A stretch of 17,725 bases of DNA from CAZFQG01 sp964520785 (GTDB lineage Bacteria; Planctomycetota; Planctomycetia; Pirellulales; Thermoguttaceae). Made by a program: the position numbers and the translations under genes. Under the pieces are notes generated by a model, which saw nothing but the letters and a program-made list of their open reading frames with translations, was not told the origin of the DNA and did no database searches. Shown in pieces: positions 8,296-15,697 of the stretch (within the stretch, counting starts at the first letter, position 1; the number at the start of each line of letters is the position of its first letter). The stretch lies in contig CAZFQG010000133.1 of assembly GCA_964520785.1 (NCBI GenBank), positions 1 to 17,725 on the forward strand, in the 5' to 3' direction.

Positions 8296-8991
8296 CTATT
8301 GGCCCCGTCCCTTCCGGGCCGCCTCGAATCGGGCGGACACCTCGGGCCAGTTGATCACGTTCCAGAAGGCGTCGATGTAGGTGCCTCGGAGGTTCTGGTA
8401 CTTCAGGTAGTAGGCGTGTTCCCAAACATCCAATCCGAGGATCGGAGTGCCCTGATGCTCAACGACATCCATTAGAGGATTGTCCTGATTCGGCGTGGAA
8501 GAGATGAACAACGAACCGTCATCCGCCACGCTCAACCAAGCCCATCCGCTGCCGAACCGCGTCTGCGCGGCTTTGTTGAACTGGTCCCGAAACTCCTCGA
8601 AAGAACCGAAAGTGGAGTTGATCGCCTCCGCCAGAGCCCCCTCGGGCCGGCCGCCCCCGTCCGGCGACATGATCCGCCAAAACAGGGTGTGGTTGTAGTG
8701 CCCGCCGCCGTTGTTGCGCAGCCCCACCGGCAATTCGCCGACCCGGGCCAAAAGCTTCTCCAGCGGCACGCCGGCAAGGTCGGTCCCCTCCACCGCCTTG
8801 ACCAGGTTATTGAAGTATCCCTGGTGGTGCCGCGTATAATGAATCTCCATCGTCTTGGCGTCGATGTGCGGTTCTAATGCGTCGAACGCGTAAGGCAGCG
8901 GCTCGAAACGCAACACCGGCGCCGCGTCCTCGGCAAACCCAATCGTCGACGGCACCACGGCCGCCATCAAGATCAACGCGAATACTCTCAT
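8296..8991 (-). CDS. Exported superoxide dismutase, manganese type
   Basis: This enzyme converts superoxide to oxygen and hydrogen peroxide. The 231-residue product carries an N-terminal signal peptide (residues 1-20, likely cleavage after IGFA), so it should act in the periplasm or outside the cell, unlike most bacterial Fe/Mn dismutases. Metal ligands are His51 (MEIHYTRHH), His101 (GHYNHTLFW), Asp188 and His192 (DVWEHAYY). Gln169 in TPNQDNPL and the NNGGGH context match manganese enzymes rather than iron ones, where the active-site Gln comes from the other position. A cambialistic enzyme cannot be excluded. The ATG has GGGAG 6 nt upstream. The gene converges with the small exported protein and diverges from the acetyl-CoA operon. 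Confidence 0.95.
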   Translation of the reverse strand: MRVFALILMAAVVPSTIGFAEDAAPVLRFEPLPYAFDALEPHIDAKTMEIHYTRHHQGYFNNLVKAVEGTDLAGVPLEKLLARVGELPVGLRNNGGGHYNHTLFWRIMSPDGGGRPEGALAEAINSTFGSFEEFRDQFNKAAQTRFGSGWAWLSVADDGSLFISSTPNQDNPLMDVVEHQGTPILGLDVWEHAYYLKYQNLRGTYIDAFWNVINWPEVSARFEAARKGRGQ

Positions 8992-9202
8992 GGCAATCTC
9001 CCTATTCGGCCCTCGGTAAAACGGGATCGATCCGACGAGCGGGCCATCTAATAATACTCATCAAGACCGAACGGAACTCAACGGCCCCCGTCGTCGCTTT
9101 CGCGGCGCTCGCGGCGGCGTCCATCCCGCCCCGTCTTGCCTTCTCGTCGAAAACGGATGGGATGCACGTGCGCGAGGCTCCTGGCGACGCTTCGCGGAAA
9201 CG

Positions 9203-9216
9203 ATTATTTCAATAAT
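9203..9216. repeat. A/T-rich palindrome upstream of superoxide dismutase
   Basis: ATTATT (9203-9208) and AATAAT (9211-9216) form a perfect inverted repeat with a 2-nt centre in GC-rich surroundings. It overlaps the second copy of the direct repeat AATAATACTC. It looks like an operator half-site pair, but no regulator is encoded nearby. Confidence 0.35.
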
Positions 9217-9296
9217 ACTCCGCAAAAACTCATTTGTGGGCCGTCCTCGAAATGGAAATGACCTTGGAACGCGGTTTCGCGAGGAAACCAACGTCT

Positions 9297-9317
9297 TTCG
9301 AAATCGTTGATTTCGAA
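9297..9317. promoter_or_regulatory. Operator-like perfect 9-bp palindrome
   Basis: TTCGAAATC (9297-9305) and GATTTCGAA (9309-9317) are perfect reverse complements around GTT. Their size and symmetry fit a dimeric repressor or activator site. It lies between divergent genes, about 380 nt from the operon promoter, and there is no T tract that would make it a terminator. Confidence 0.45.
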
Positions 9318-9698
9318 CTCGAAACCCTTATTTCGGGTCAAACCAATGCCATTCTATCGAAGACTTCCAATCTCCGGGAACCGTTGAAAGCCGTGTCGTG
9401 ACGCCGTGTCTTCTCGATCCGACCCGAAAAGTATCGGCGATTTCTCGCTTCGTTCGTCCCGGCTGGGACCGCCTTGGGGGGCCTTGGACACCTGGTACCG
9501 CGTACCGCGGGCGCCCAGGACGCGACGGACGCCCGACTGAAGTCAACAGGCTTCGCGGCGCGGTCTCCCCACGAGCCTTTGGCGTCGCGTTCACCGGAGC
9601 GAGATTACGCGCGGGTTAGCGAGTCGGGGAAGGCCCCTCGATGGAGTTAGCCTTACCGAGTGAAATCCCCGAGAGGCGCGTTTCTTACGCGGGGGGCC

Positions 9699-9727
9699 TT
9701 GACAGTATACCGCGGCGATGCCAGAAT
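9699..9727 (+). promoter_or_regulatory. Sigma70-like promoter of the acetyl-CoA / acetylation operon
   Basis: A perfect -35 TTGACA (9699-9704) is followed after 17 nt by CAGAAT (9722-9727), which matches 4 of 6 -10 positions. The predicted start near 9734 leaves a leader of about 60 nt before the ATG at 9793. Confidence 0.6.
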
Positions 9728-9792
9728 CGGTCCTCCGTCGGGTTCAAAAACCCCTATCTGGCAATGAGTAACGCGACAAGGTTCTGAATGCA

Positions 9793-11922
9793 ATGAGTTT
9801 AGAGCGGTTTCTTTCGCCCCGTTCCATCGCGGTGGTGGGCGCTTCCAGGGAGCAGGGCAAGGTGGGGTACGAGATTCTCCACAATCTAATCGTCGGAGGG
9901 TTCGAAGGGCCGATCTACCCGGTCAATCCCAAGGCGGATGAAATCGAGGGGCTTCGGTGTTTTCCGGATTTGGCTTCGATAGCGGAGGTGCCGGACCTGG
10001 TCGTCGTGGTCGTGCCGTCGAAATTGGTTCCCGGCGTCATGGAGCAATGCGTGGCATGCGGCGTCAAGTCGGTGATCATCATCACCGCCGGTTTCAAGGA
10101 GGTGGGGGAAGGGGGCGCGGAACTGGAAAAACGCGTTCTGGCTATCGCTCGATCGGGTGGAATCCGGATGATCGGGCCGAACTGCCTCGGGGTCGTCGCG
10201 CCGTTGGCGAAGATGAACGCCAGTTTTGGCGGAGGATTGCCGGAGGCGGGAAATATCGGCTATTTGTCCCAGTCGGGGGCGCTTCTCGTGGCGATTTTGG
10301 ATTTGGCCGGCGCCAACGGAATGGGTTTTAGCGCCCTTTTCAGCGTGGGAAATAAGGCGGACGTCAGCGAGCTGGATGTCATCGAGACCCTGGGAAAAGA
10401 CCCCAACACGAAGGTAATCGCCGGTTACTTGGAGAGCATCGCGGACGGGGACGCGTTCGTCCGGTTGGCGGAATACGTTTCCAAGCAAAAACCGATTCTC
10501 CTGATGAAGTCGGGGGGCACCAGCGCGGGAGGGCGCGCGGCGTCTTCGCACACCGGCAGTCTCGCCGGCGGCGACGTCGTGTATGAAAGCGCCTTCGTCC
10601 GCTCCGGCGTCGTCCGGTGCGATTCGATCAAGACCCAGTTCGACCTGGCGAGGGCCTTTGCCTACCAGCCGCTGCCGAAAGGGGAGTCCGTTGCCGTGGT
10701 GACCAACGCCGGCGGCCCCGGAATCATGGCGGCGGACGCGGTCGAGCGCGCCGGATTGACCTTCGCCATGTTGGACGAAGCGACGATCCAAAAGCTCAAA
10801 TCCTTCCTGCCGGCGGCGGCGAATTGTATGAATCCCGTCGACGTTCTCGGGGACGCGCTGGCGGAGAGCTACCGGTTCGCCATCGAAGCCGTCATGGAAG
10901 ACCCCAACGTCGACGTGGTATTGGTCCTGCTTACGCCGCAGGCGATGACGCAGACGGTGGAAACCGCCCGGATTCTCGTTGAAGCCGGCCGCGAATACGC
11001 CGACAAGCCGGTGCTGGCCTGTTTTCTCGGCGCCGGCAAGGTGGCGGACGCCGAGAAGGTGCTCACCGCCGGCGGCGTCCCCCACTACGACTCTCCCGAA
11101 AGCGCCGTTGCAGTCATCCGCGCGATGACGGATTACGTGCGGTGGAAGCACCGGCCCAAGCGGGTCGTGAAGATGTTTCCCGTAAACCGCCATCGCGTCG
11201 AGCGGATCATCGACCGCCACCTCCGTCGCGAACTCCGGGAGGTGGGCGAAATGGAGTCCAAGGAGATACTGGAGGCTTACGGCTTCTTGACGCCCAAGGG
11301 TTCCCTGGCCACGACCGCCGAGCAGGCCGGCAACATCGCCGAGCAGCTCGGCTACCCGGTCGTCATGAAGATTTGGTCTCCGGACATCATCCACAAGTCC
11401 GACTGCGGCGGGGTCCGCGTGGGGCTGCGGTCCCGCCAGGAAGTGATGGATGCCTTCGATTTGATGATGTACCGCATTCCGATGAAGCTGCCGGACGCCC
11501 AGATTCTCGGCGTGCTGGTCCAGCAGATGGTGAAGGGGGGGCAGGAAGTGATTTTGGGCATGAACCGCGATCCGCAGTTCGGGCCGCTGATGATGTTCGG
11601 CATGGGGGGCGTTTTCGTCGAGGTCCTGAAGGACGTCTCATTCTACCTGGCCCCGCTGACCAACGATGAAGCCCGGCAGATGCTGGTCAACACCAAGACC
11701 TACCAGATGCTTTGCGGCGTCCGCTCCCAGGAGGGGGTGGATATCGACGCCTTGGCCGAGGCCCTGCAGCGCCTGTCGCAGTTGGTGACCGAATTTCCCG
11801 AGATTCAGGAAATGGATATCAATCCCTTCGTGGTGGGACCCCCCGGAACGACCCCGATCGCCGTGGATGCGCGGATCAGCGTCGAACTGGACAAGAGCGC
11901 GGGGACGGCCCATCATTCGTGA
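9793..11922 (+). CDS. ADP-forming acetyl/acyl-CoA synthetase (fused alpha-beta)
   Basis: The enzyme interconverts acetyl-CoA (or another acyl-CoA), ADP and phosphate with the acid, CoA and ATP, through a phosphohistidine. The 709 residues contain a CoA-binding Rossmann domain (1-130, IAVVGASREQGKVGYE), a succinyl-CoA-ligase-like part (about 150-450) with the catalytic His253 in SSHTGSLAGGD, and an ATP-grasp domain (about 480-700: KEILEAYGF, VMKIWSPDIIHKSDCGGV, EMDINPF). Length and order are normal for the fused bacterial form, and the key His is present, so it should be active and not a degenerate regulatory domain. It can run toward ATP formation or toward acid activation; the acid is unknown. 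An AAGG lies rather far upstream, so ribosome binding looks weak. An out-of-frame ATG-CAA-TGA (9788-9796) overlaps the start codon. It is the first gene of a three-gene operon. Confidence 0.95.
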   Translation: MSLERFLSPRSIAVVGASREQGKVGYEILHNLIVGGFEGPIYPVNPKADEIEGLRCFPDLASIAEVPDLVVVVVPSKLVPGVMEQCVACGVKSVIIITAGFKEVGEGGAELEKRVLAIARSGGIRMIGPNCLGVVAPLAKMNASFGGGLPEAGNIGYLSQSGALLVAILDLAGANGMGFSALFSVGNKADVSELDVIETLGKDPNTKVIAGYLESIADGDAFVRLAEYVSKQKPILLMKSGGTSAGGRAASSHTGSLAGGDVVYESAFVRSGVVRCDSIKTQFDLARAFAYQPLPKGESVAVVTNAGGPGIMAADAVERAGLTFAMLDEATIQKLKSFLPAAANCMNPVDVLGDALAESYRFAIEAVMEDPNVDVVLVLLTPQAMTQTVETARILVEAGREYADKPVLACFLGAGKVADAEKVLTAGGVPHYDSPESAVAVIRAMTDYVRWKHRPKRVVKMFPVNRHRVERIIDRHLRRELREVGEMESKEILEAYGFLTPKGSLATTAEQAGNIAEQLGYPVVMKIWSPDIIHKSDCGGVRVGLRSRQEVMDAFDLMMYRIPMKLPDAQILGVLVQQMVKGGQEVILGMNRDPQFGPLMMFGMGGVFVEVLKDVSFYLAPLTNDEARQMLVNTKTYQMLCGVRSQEGVDIDALAEALQRLSQLVTEFPEIQEMDINPFVVGPPGTTPIAVDARISVELDKSAGTAHHS

Positions 11923-11982
11923 CGGAGGCGCACAGATCGTCGGAAACCCCTTTGGACCTCATTTTGACGGGAATATCGAAAC

Positions 11983-13881
11983 ATGCCACTGAATAGTGAA
12001 TGGATGACGGAGTACCAGGACGGGATTGGCACCGCGGCCCAGGCAATCGCCATGATTCGCCCGGGCAACGACATTTTCATCGGCAGCGCCTGCGGCCTGC
12101 CTCAATACCTGGTCGAATCGCTGGTGAAGCATTCTTCGCACATCCACGATGCGCACATCATGCAGTTGCTGACGATGGGCTCCGCGCCGTACCTGCAAAA
12201 GGAATACCGGGATAAATTCAAGCTCAATACTTTTTTCGTGGCCGAAGGGGCCCGGGAGGCGTTGAGCCAGGGGTACGCGGATTACACCCCGATTTTTCTT
12301 TCCGAGATTCCCAGTGAATTCGAATCGGGCCGTATGCCGATCGACGTCGCGCTGATTTCCGTCGGCCCTCCGGATCGACGCGGCCTTTGCAGCCTGGGCG
12401 TGGCGGTCGATATCGTCAAGGCCGCCACCGAGAACGCCAAGTACGTCATCGCCCAAGTCAACTCCAACATGCCGCGGACCCTCGGGAACAGCTTCATTCA
12501 TGTCAACCAGATTGACATGATGGTGCCGCATGACGAGCCCCTCATCGAGATCCCCCCCGCGAAGCTGGACGACCGGCTGCGCCGCATCGGTGAAAACGTG
12601 GCGAGGCTGATCGAGGACGGCAGCACGATCGAGTGCGGCATCGGCATGGTGCCGCAGGCCGTAGCCGAATTCCTCAAGGATAAGAAAGACCTGGGAATCC
12701 ACACGGAGATGTTCGGCGACTGGATCATCGATCTCATCGAATGCGGCGCGGTGACCGGCGGTAAGAAGACGGTCAACCGCGGCAAGGTCGTGGCCAGTTT
12801 CGCCATGGGATCGGAGCGGTTGTACAAATTCCTCCACAACAACAACATGTTCGATTTTCAGCCGACGGAATTCGTCAACGATCCGTTCATCATCGCCAAG
12901 CACGATAAGATGATGGCGATCAACGTCGGCCTCGAGGTCGATCTCACCGGGCAGGTCTGCTCGGATTCCCTGGGATACCAGTTTTACAGCGGGGTCGGCG
13001 GACAGGTCGACTTCATCCGCGGCGCGGCGCGCAGCCGCGGCGGAAAGGCGATTATCGCCATGCCCTCCACGGCGAAGAACGACACCGTCTCGCGGATCGT
13101 TCCGGCGCTCACCGAAGGCGCCGGCGTCGTTACTACCCGTGCGGACGTCCACTACGTCGTGACGGAATACGGAATCGCCTATCTGCACGGCCGGAGCGTG
13201 CGCGAACGGGCCTTGGCGTTGATCAACATCGCTCACCCGAAATTCCGCAGGGAGCTGGTGCAGGCGGCCAAGGCGCGCAATTTCGTCTATGCCGATCAGA
13301 TTGAGCTGGCCTGGGAGAAGGTCCGTTATCCCGAGGAACTCGAGCGCTACGACACGCTCCGCGACGGAAAACAGATATTCCTCAGACCGGTCAAGCCGAC
13401 CGACGAGGGCGAACTGGCCGACATGCTTTATTCCTTAAGCGCCGATTCGGTCCGCCACCGGTTCTTCACGCACACCAAGACGTTCCCCCACAAGGACGTC
13501 CAGCAGTTGACCAATATCGATTACGAGCAGAATCTGGCGATCGTCGCCGTCGTGCCGGGTCCCGAGGGGGAAGACGAAATCGTGGCGATCGGCCAGTATT
13601 TTCTCGACCCGCACGGTCTGTCCGCCGAGATCGCCTTCATCGTCCAGGACGAATGGCAGCAGCAGGGAATCGGCACGATTCTGTTGAATTACCTGATCGA
13701 TATCGCGCAAAAACGCCGTATTCGCAAGTTCGAGGCGACCGTCATGGCCGAAAACAAGGCGATGCTGGCGACCTTCTATAACAGTGGTCATCCCATCAAA
13801 ACGGAGTTCGACGGAGAGGCCTATAAGATCACTTTTGAACTCACGGATTCCGACGGAGGAAAGATCCCGGTGAGTGGTTGA
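11983..13881 (+). CDS. Acetyl-CoA hydrolase/transferase-family protein fused to GNAT acetyltransferase
   Basis: The 632-residue protein joins two enzymes. Residues 1 to about 440 form an acetyl-CoA hydrolase / 4-hydroxybutyrate CoA-transferase-type domain. It has GSACGLPQYLVESL near the start, HTEMFGDWIIDL with Glu242 as the likely thioester-forming residue (inferred from the family), and YSGVGGQVDFIRGA and VVTEYGIAYLHGRS later. Residues 465 to about 610 form a GNAT N-acetyltransferase domain that starts FLRPVKPTDEGELADML and carries the acetyl-CoA pyrophosphate loop QQQGIG at 559-564. The GNAT resembles that of the protein lysine acetyltransferase Pat, where it is fused to an acyl-CoA synthetase. 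The likely role is to move CoA between acids and to acetylate a protein, perhaps its operon partner. The gene starts 60 nt after the synthetase stop and ends 12 nt before the deacetylase. Only a weak GGGA precedes its ATG. Confidence 0.93.
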   Translation: MPLNSEWMTEYQDGIGTAAQAIAMIRPGNDIFIGSACGLPQYLVESLVKHSSHIHDAHIMQLLTMGSAPYLQKEYRDKFKLNTFFVAEGAREALSQGYADYTPIFLSEIPSEFESGRMPIDVALISVGPPDRRGLCSLGVAVDIVKAATENAKYVIAQVNSNMPRTLGNSFIHVNQIDMMVPHDEPLIEIPPAKLDDRLRRIGENVARLIEDGSTIECGIGMVPQAVAEFLKDKKDLGIHTEMFGDWIIDLIECGAVTGGKKTVNRGKVVASFAMGSERLYKFLHNNNMFDFQPTEFVNDPFIIAKHDKMMAINVGLEVDLTGQVCSDSLGYQFYSGVGGQVDFIRGAARSRGGKAIIAMPSTAKNDTVSRIVPALTEGAGVVTTRADVHYVVTEYGIAYLHGRSVRERALALINIAHPKFRRELVQAAKARNFVYADQIELAWEKVRYPEELERYDTLRDGKQIFLRPVKPTDEGELADMLYSLSADSVRHRFFTHTKTFPHKDVQQLTNIDYEQNLAIVAVVPGPEGEDEIVAIGQYFLDPHGLSAEIAFIVQDEWQQQGIGTILLNYLIDIAQKRRIRKFEATVMAENKAMLATFYNSGHPIKTEFDGEAYKITFELTDSDGGKIPVSG

Positions 13882-13893
13882 GATTCGGAAGAA

Positions 13894-14901
13894 ATGAGTT
13901 CGAAGAAAACTGGATTGGTCTATCATGGGCGGTTTCTGGATCATCTCACCGGAGACGGTCATCCCGAAAGCCCGGCCCGGCTGGAATCGCTGGTCCGGCG
14001 ATTGAAGGACGTCTCGCTTTGGGATGAACTCAGACATCTGAGGTTTCACGAAGCCGACGTTTCGCGGGTCGAGACGATCCACGCCGCGGCCTACGTCAGC
14101 CGCTTTCGCGATACCTGCATCGGCGCCACCCCCGTCGCCGCCATGGATACCATGGACTGCCGCGTCAGCAAGGAGAGCTATGAAATCGCCCTCTTCGCGG
14201 TCGGAGGCGTCCTCGCCGCCGTCGACGCGGTCATGCAAGGGAAAATCCGCAACGCGTTCTGCGCCGTACGACCCCCCGGTCATCACGCCGAACACGACCG
14301 TGCGATGGGCTTCTGCTATTTCAACAACATCGCCATCGCCGCGGAGTATCTCGTCCGCGAGTTCGGTCTGGAACGAGTCGCCATCGTCGATTTCGACGTC
14401 CATCACGGCAACGGGACGCAGCATGCGTTCGATCGACGCTCCGACATCCTCTTTATCAGCGTCCACGAATCGCCCCAGACTATCTTCCCCGGAACCGGCT
14501 ACGCCGATGAGATGGGGTCGGGACCGGGAAAAGGCTTCACCGTCAACATCCCCATGCCCCCCTTTTCCACGGACGCGGACTACCGGACCGTCTTCAGCGA
14601 CCGTATCATGCCGGCATTGGAGGAGTTCCAGCCGGAGTTCCTTCTGCTCGACACCGGGTTCGACGTCCTCGATGCCGATCCCATCGGGCATCTCCGTCTT
14701 ACCCCGGGCTCGTTCGGGTGGATGACCGATGAGCTGTGCCGCTGCGCGGAACGACACTGCCGCGGACGCGTCGTTTCAGTCATAGAAGGGGGCTACGACC
14801 TCGATGCGTCGGCCCTCGCGGCGGAGTTCCACATTCGGTCGTTGCTGCGATGGGCGAAAAAAACACCGAAGAAAGGCCACATCCCGGCGCCGAACGGATA
14901 G
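13894..14901 (+). CDS. Histone-deacetylase-family deacetylase (class II / AcuC-like)
   Basis: This zinc-dependent amidohydrolase probably removes acetyl groups from protein lysines, as AcuC does for acetyl-CoA synthetase in Bacillus; polyamines are an alternative substrate in this family. Visible in its 335 residues: an N-terminal GDGHPESPARLESL motif, the charge-relay pair His130-His131 (RPPGHHAEHD), zinc ligands Asp168 and His170 (DFDVHHGNGTQ), Asp257 (TGFDVLDADPIG) and the catalytic Tyr301 (EGGYD). The GFD-x5-DP form matches class II-type members. All catalytic residues are intact and there is no signal peptide, so it acts in the cytoplasm. It begins 12 nt after the acetyltransferase-fusion stop, with GGAAG unusually close (2 nt) to the ATG, so translational coupling is likely. 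It is the last gene of the operon. Confidence 0.95.
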   Translation: MSSKKTGLVYHGRFLDHLTGDGHPESPARLESLVRRLKDVSLWDELRHLRFHEADVSRVETIHAAAYVSRFRDTCIGATPVAAMDTMDCRVSKESYEIALFAVGGVLAAVDAVMQGKIRNAFCAVRPPGHHAEHDRAMGFCYFNNIAIAAEYLVREFGLERVAIVDFDVHHGNGTQHAFDRRSDILFISVHESPQTIFPGTGYADEMGSGPGKGFTVNIPMPPFSTDADYRTVFSDRIMPALEEFQPEFLLLDTGFDVLDADPIGHLRLTPGSFGWMTDELCRCAERHCRGRVVSVIEGGYDLDASALAAEFHIRSLLRWAKKTPKKGHIPAPNG

Positions 14902-15001
14902 AAAACGCTTCAGGCTCGGTCTTCGCAACGAACCCAAGAGGAAAAGAAAACGGTGAATGAAGATTCCGATTCCCCATCACCGGAAAAAAAACCAACCGCG
15001 C

Positions 15002-15041
15002 AAAAAAGAGCCCTCGCGGGCGGGGCAGGAACCCGCGAGGG
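15002..15041 (-). terminator. Leftward-facing intrinsic-terminator-like hairpin in element copy 1
   Basis: The perfect 10-bp stem 15011-15020 / 15032-15041 is flanked on its left by AAAAAA (15002-15007). Read on the minus strand this is a strong hairpin followed by CTC and TTTTTT, the form of an intrinsic terminator. No leftward gene is visible to its right within the gap, so it may end antisense transcription, or the A tract may have another purpose. Confidence 0.4.
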
Positions 15042-15135
15042 ACAAAGACAGGTAACCCTTACTCTGCTAGTATTATCGGCTACGCCAGCAAGTATTTCTA
15101 CCCTACTTTCTGGTGGCTTTTTTGATTTCTTTTTG
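15008..15135 (+). ncRNA. Candidate structured RNA, copy 1 of 2
   Basis: The element begins with CCCTCGCGGG (15011-15020) pairing perfectly with CCCGCGAGGG (15032-15041) around the 11-nt loop CGGGGCAGGAA. A segment shared with copy 2 follows: CAAAGACAG at 15043-15051, then TAA-CCTTACTC and TATTATCG. It ends in a weak hairpin CTACC/GGTGG (15098-15102 / 15112-15116) and a T6 tract. The strand is assigned from the T tracts. I do not recognise an Rfam family. It lies about 110 nt past the deacetylase stop, so it could also be the 3' end of that operon. Confidence 0.45.
15098..15123 (+). terminator. Terminator-like hairpin ending element copy 1
   Basis: CTACC (15098-15102) pairs with GGTGG (15112-15116), including one G-T pair, and TTTTTT follows at 15118-15123, with more T-rich sequence to 15134. 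It is the first T-rich stop signal after the acetylation operon and may end that transcript. Confidence 0.45.
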
Positions 15136-15299
15136 TCATATTGTCGACAATCGTTCCGGAAGCAAAGTTCGCACACGCAGCGACGAATAACGCCGTCGTC
15201 TCCACAAACAACGGGGGGTCCGGTATCGCCGCCACCGGCGCCTCGAAAGACGGAGGCGAAAAGAACCCGCGAACGGCCGGGAACGAATGATCAGCGCAT

Positions 15300-15427
15300 A
15301 AGAGAGCCCCTCACGGGCGGGGCAGGGACCCATGAGGGGCAAAGACAGATAATCCTTACTCATCCAATATTATCGCCATAATAAACCCCAAACACTACCC
15401 TTCTTTCGGGTGGTTTTTCCCGTTTTT
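15300..15427 (+). ncRNA. Candidate structured RNA, copy 2 of 2
   Basis: The same layout as copy 1, shifted by 297 nt. GCCCCTCACGGG (15306-15317) pairs with CCCATGAGGGGC (15329-15340) with one C-A mismatch, around the loop CGGGGCAGGGA. CAAAGACAG (15340-15348), TAATCCTTACTC and TATTATCG follow. A terminator hairpin closes it. One stem pair differs from copy 1 by a compensatory change (G-C to A-T) and the loop is nearly identical, which suggests selection on structure plus loop sequence. Confidence 0.45.
15394..15418 (+). terminator. Intrinsic terminator ending element copy 2
   Basis: ACTACCC (15394-15400) pairs with GGGTGGT (15408-15414), with one G-T pair and a 7-nt loop, and TTTTT runs through 15418. 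It is the better of the two T-tract hairpins in this gap. Confidence 0.6.
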
Positions 15428-15677
15428 GCGAAGTTTTTTGTCCTCTGAGCCGTTTTTGCGTGTCCTCGCACCCAACGCGCGCCGATTTCCCCTTGCGCAC
15501 TTTCCGTGTTTTCCCACGTTTACCAACCCAACCTGATCTCTAAGGATTTCTCTGGGAAAACAAATACCAGGATATACAATAATGGAAACAGTGGCGCGAA
15601 TTGCACCTGCGAGGCTGGACTAGTGCTTTTTTGAACGTAGAAATTGGGGCTGACGTTTCGGTTTCATCCGTGCGATT

Positions 15678-15697
15678 GCGGCACTTCGGCGTGCCGC
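15678..15697 (+). promoter_or_regulatory. Perfect stem-loop in the leader of the kinase gene
   Basis: GCGGCAC (15678-15684) pairs perfectly with GTGCCGC (15691-15697) around TTCGGC. It lies 84 nt before the kinase ATG, with no T tract after it, so it is more likely a leader structure or operator than a terminator. Confidence 0.4.

Larger units (their letters stand above)
8992..9792. other. 801-base non-coding region between sodA-like gene and acetyl-CoA operon
   Basis: No convincing gene is seen. The stretch has a locally A/T-rich left half with palindromes (9203-9216, 9297-9317) and a 10-nt direct repeat AATAATACTC (9050-9059 and 9211-9220). The GC-rich right half ends in a strong sigma70-like promoter (9699-9727). 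For the leftward dismutase, TATTAT (9051-9056, minus strand) with TTGAGT 19 nt upstream is a weak promoter candidate. Its length is unusual for this compact window and leaves room for regulatory sites or a small RNA. Confidence 0.5.

Noticed and set aside
7514..8425. Leftward 303-codon frame across the small exported protein and the intergenic region
   Set aside because: It overlaps the dismutase 3' end and the signal-peptide protein in antisense. Its composition is Arg-rich, with no motif or ribosome binding site.
8877..9619. Small open frames in the gap between the dismutase and the synthetase (8877-9215, 9061-9291, 9328-9594, 9398-9619)
   Set aside because: They have Arg/Pro-rich composition and overlap one another on both strands. 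No ribosome binding sites or recognisable motifs are seen.
9886..14757. Long leftward open frames (9886-11394, 11959-13236, 13435-14757)
   Set aside because: They are antisense to three well-recognised rightward enzymes, and their products have no recognisable domain.
15136..15363. Leftward 75-codon frame beginning inside element copy 2
   Set aside because: It is Arg-rich and covers the hairpin itself. The equivalent start is absent from copy 1, so the frame is not conserved between copies.
14953..15381. Rightward 142-codon frame spanning both copies of the duplicated element
   Set aside because: The repeat spacing of 297 nt keeps the frame, so a peptide GGAGTxEGQRQ recurs. However, the conserved parts include a palindromic stem with a compensatory change and T-tract terminators, and there is no ribosome binding site. 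RNA or DNA structure explains it better, though the peptide view is not fully excluded.
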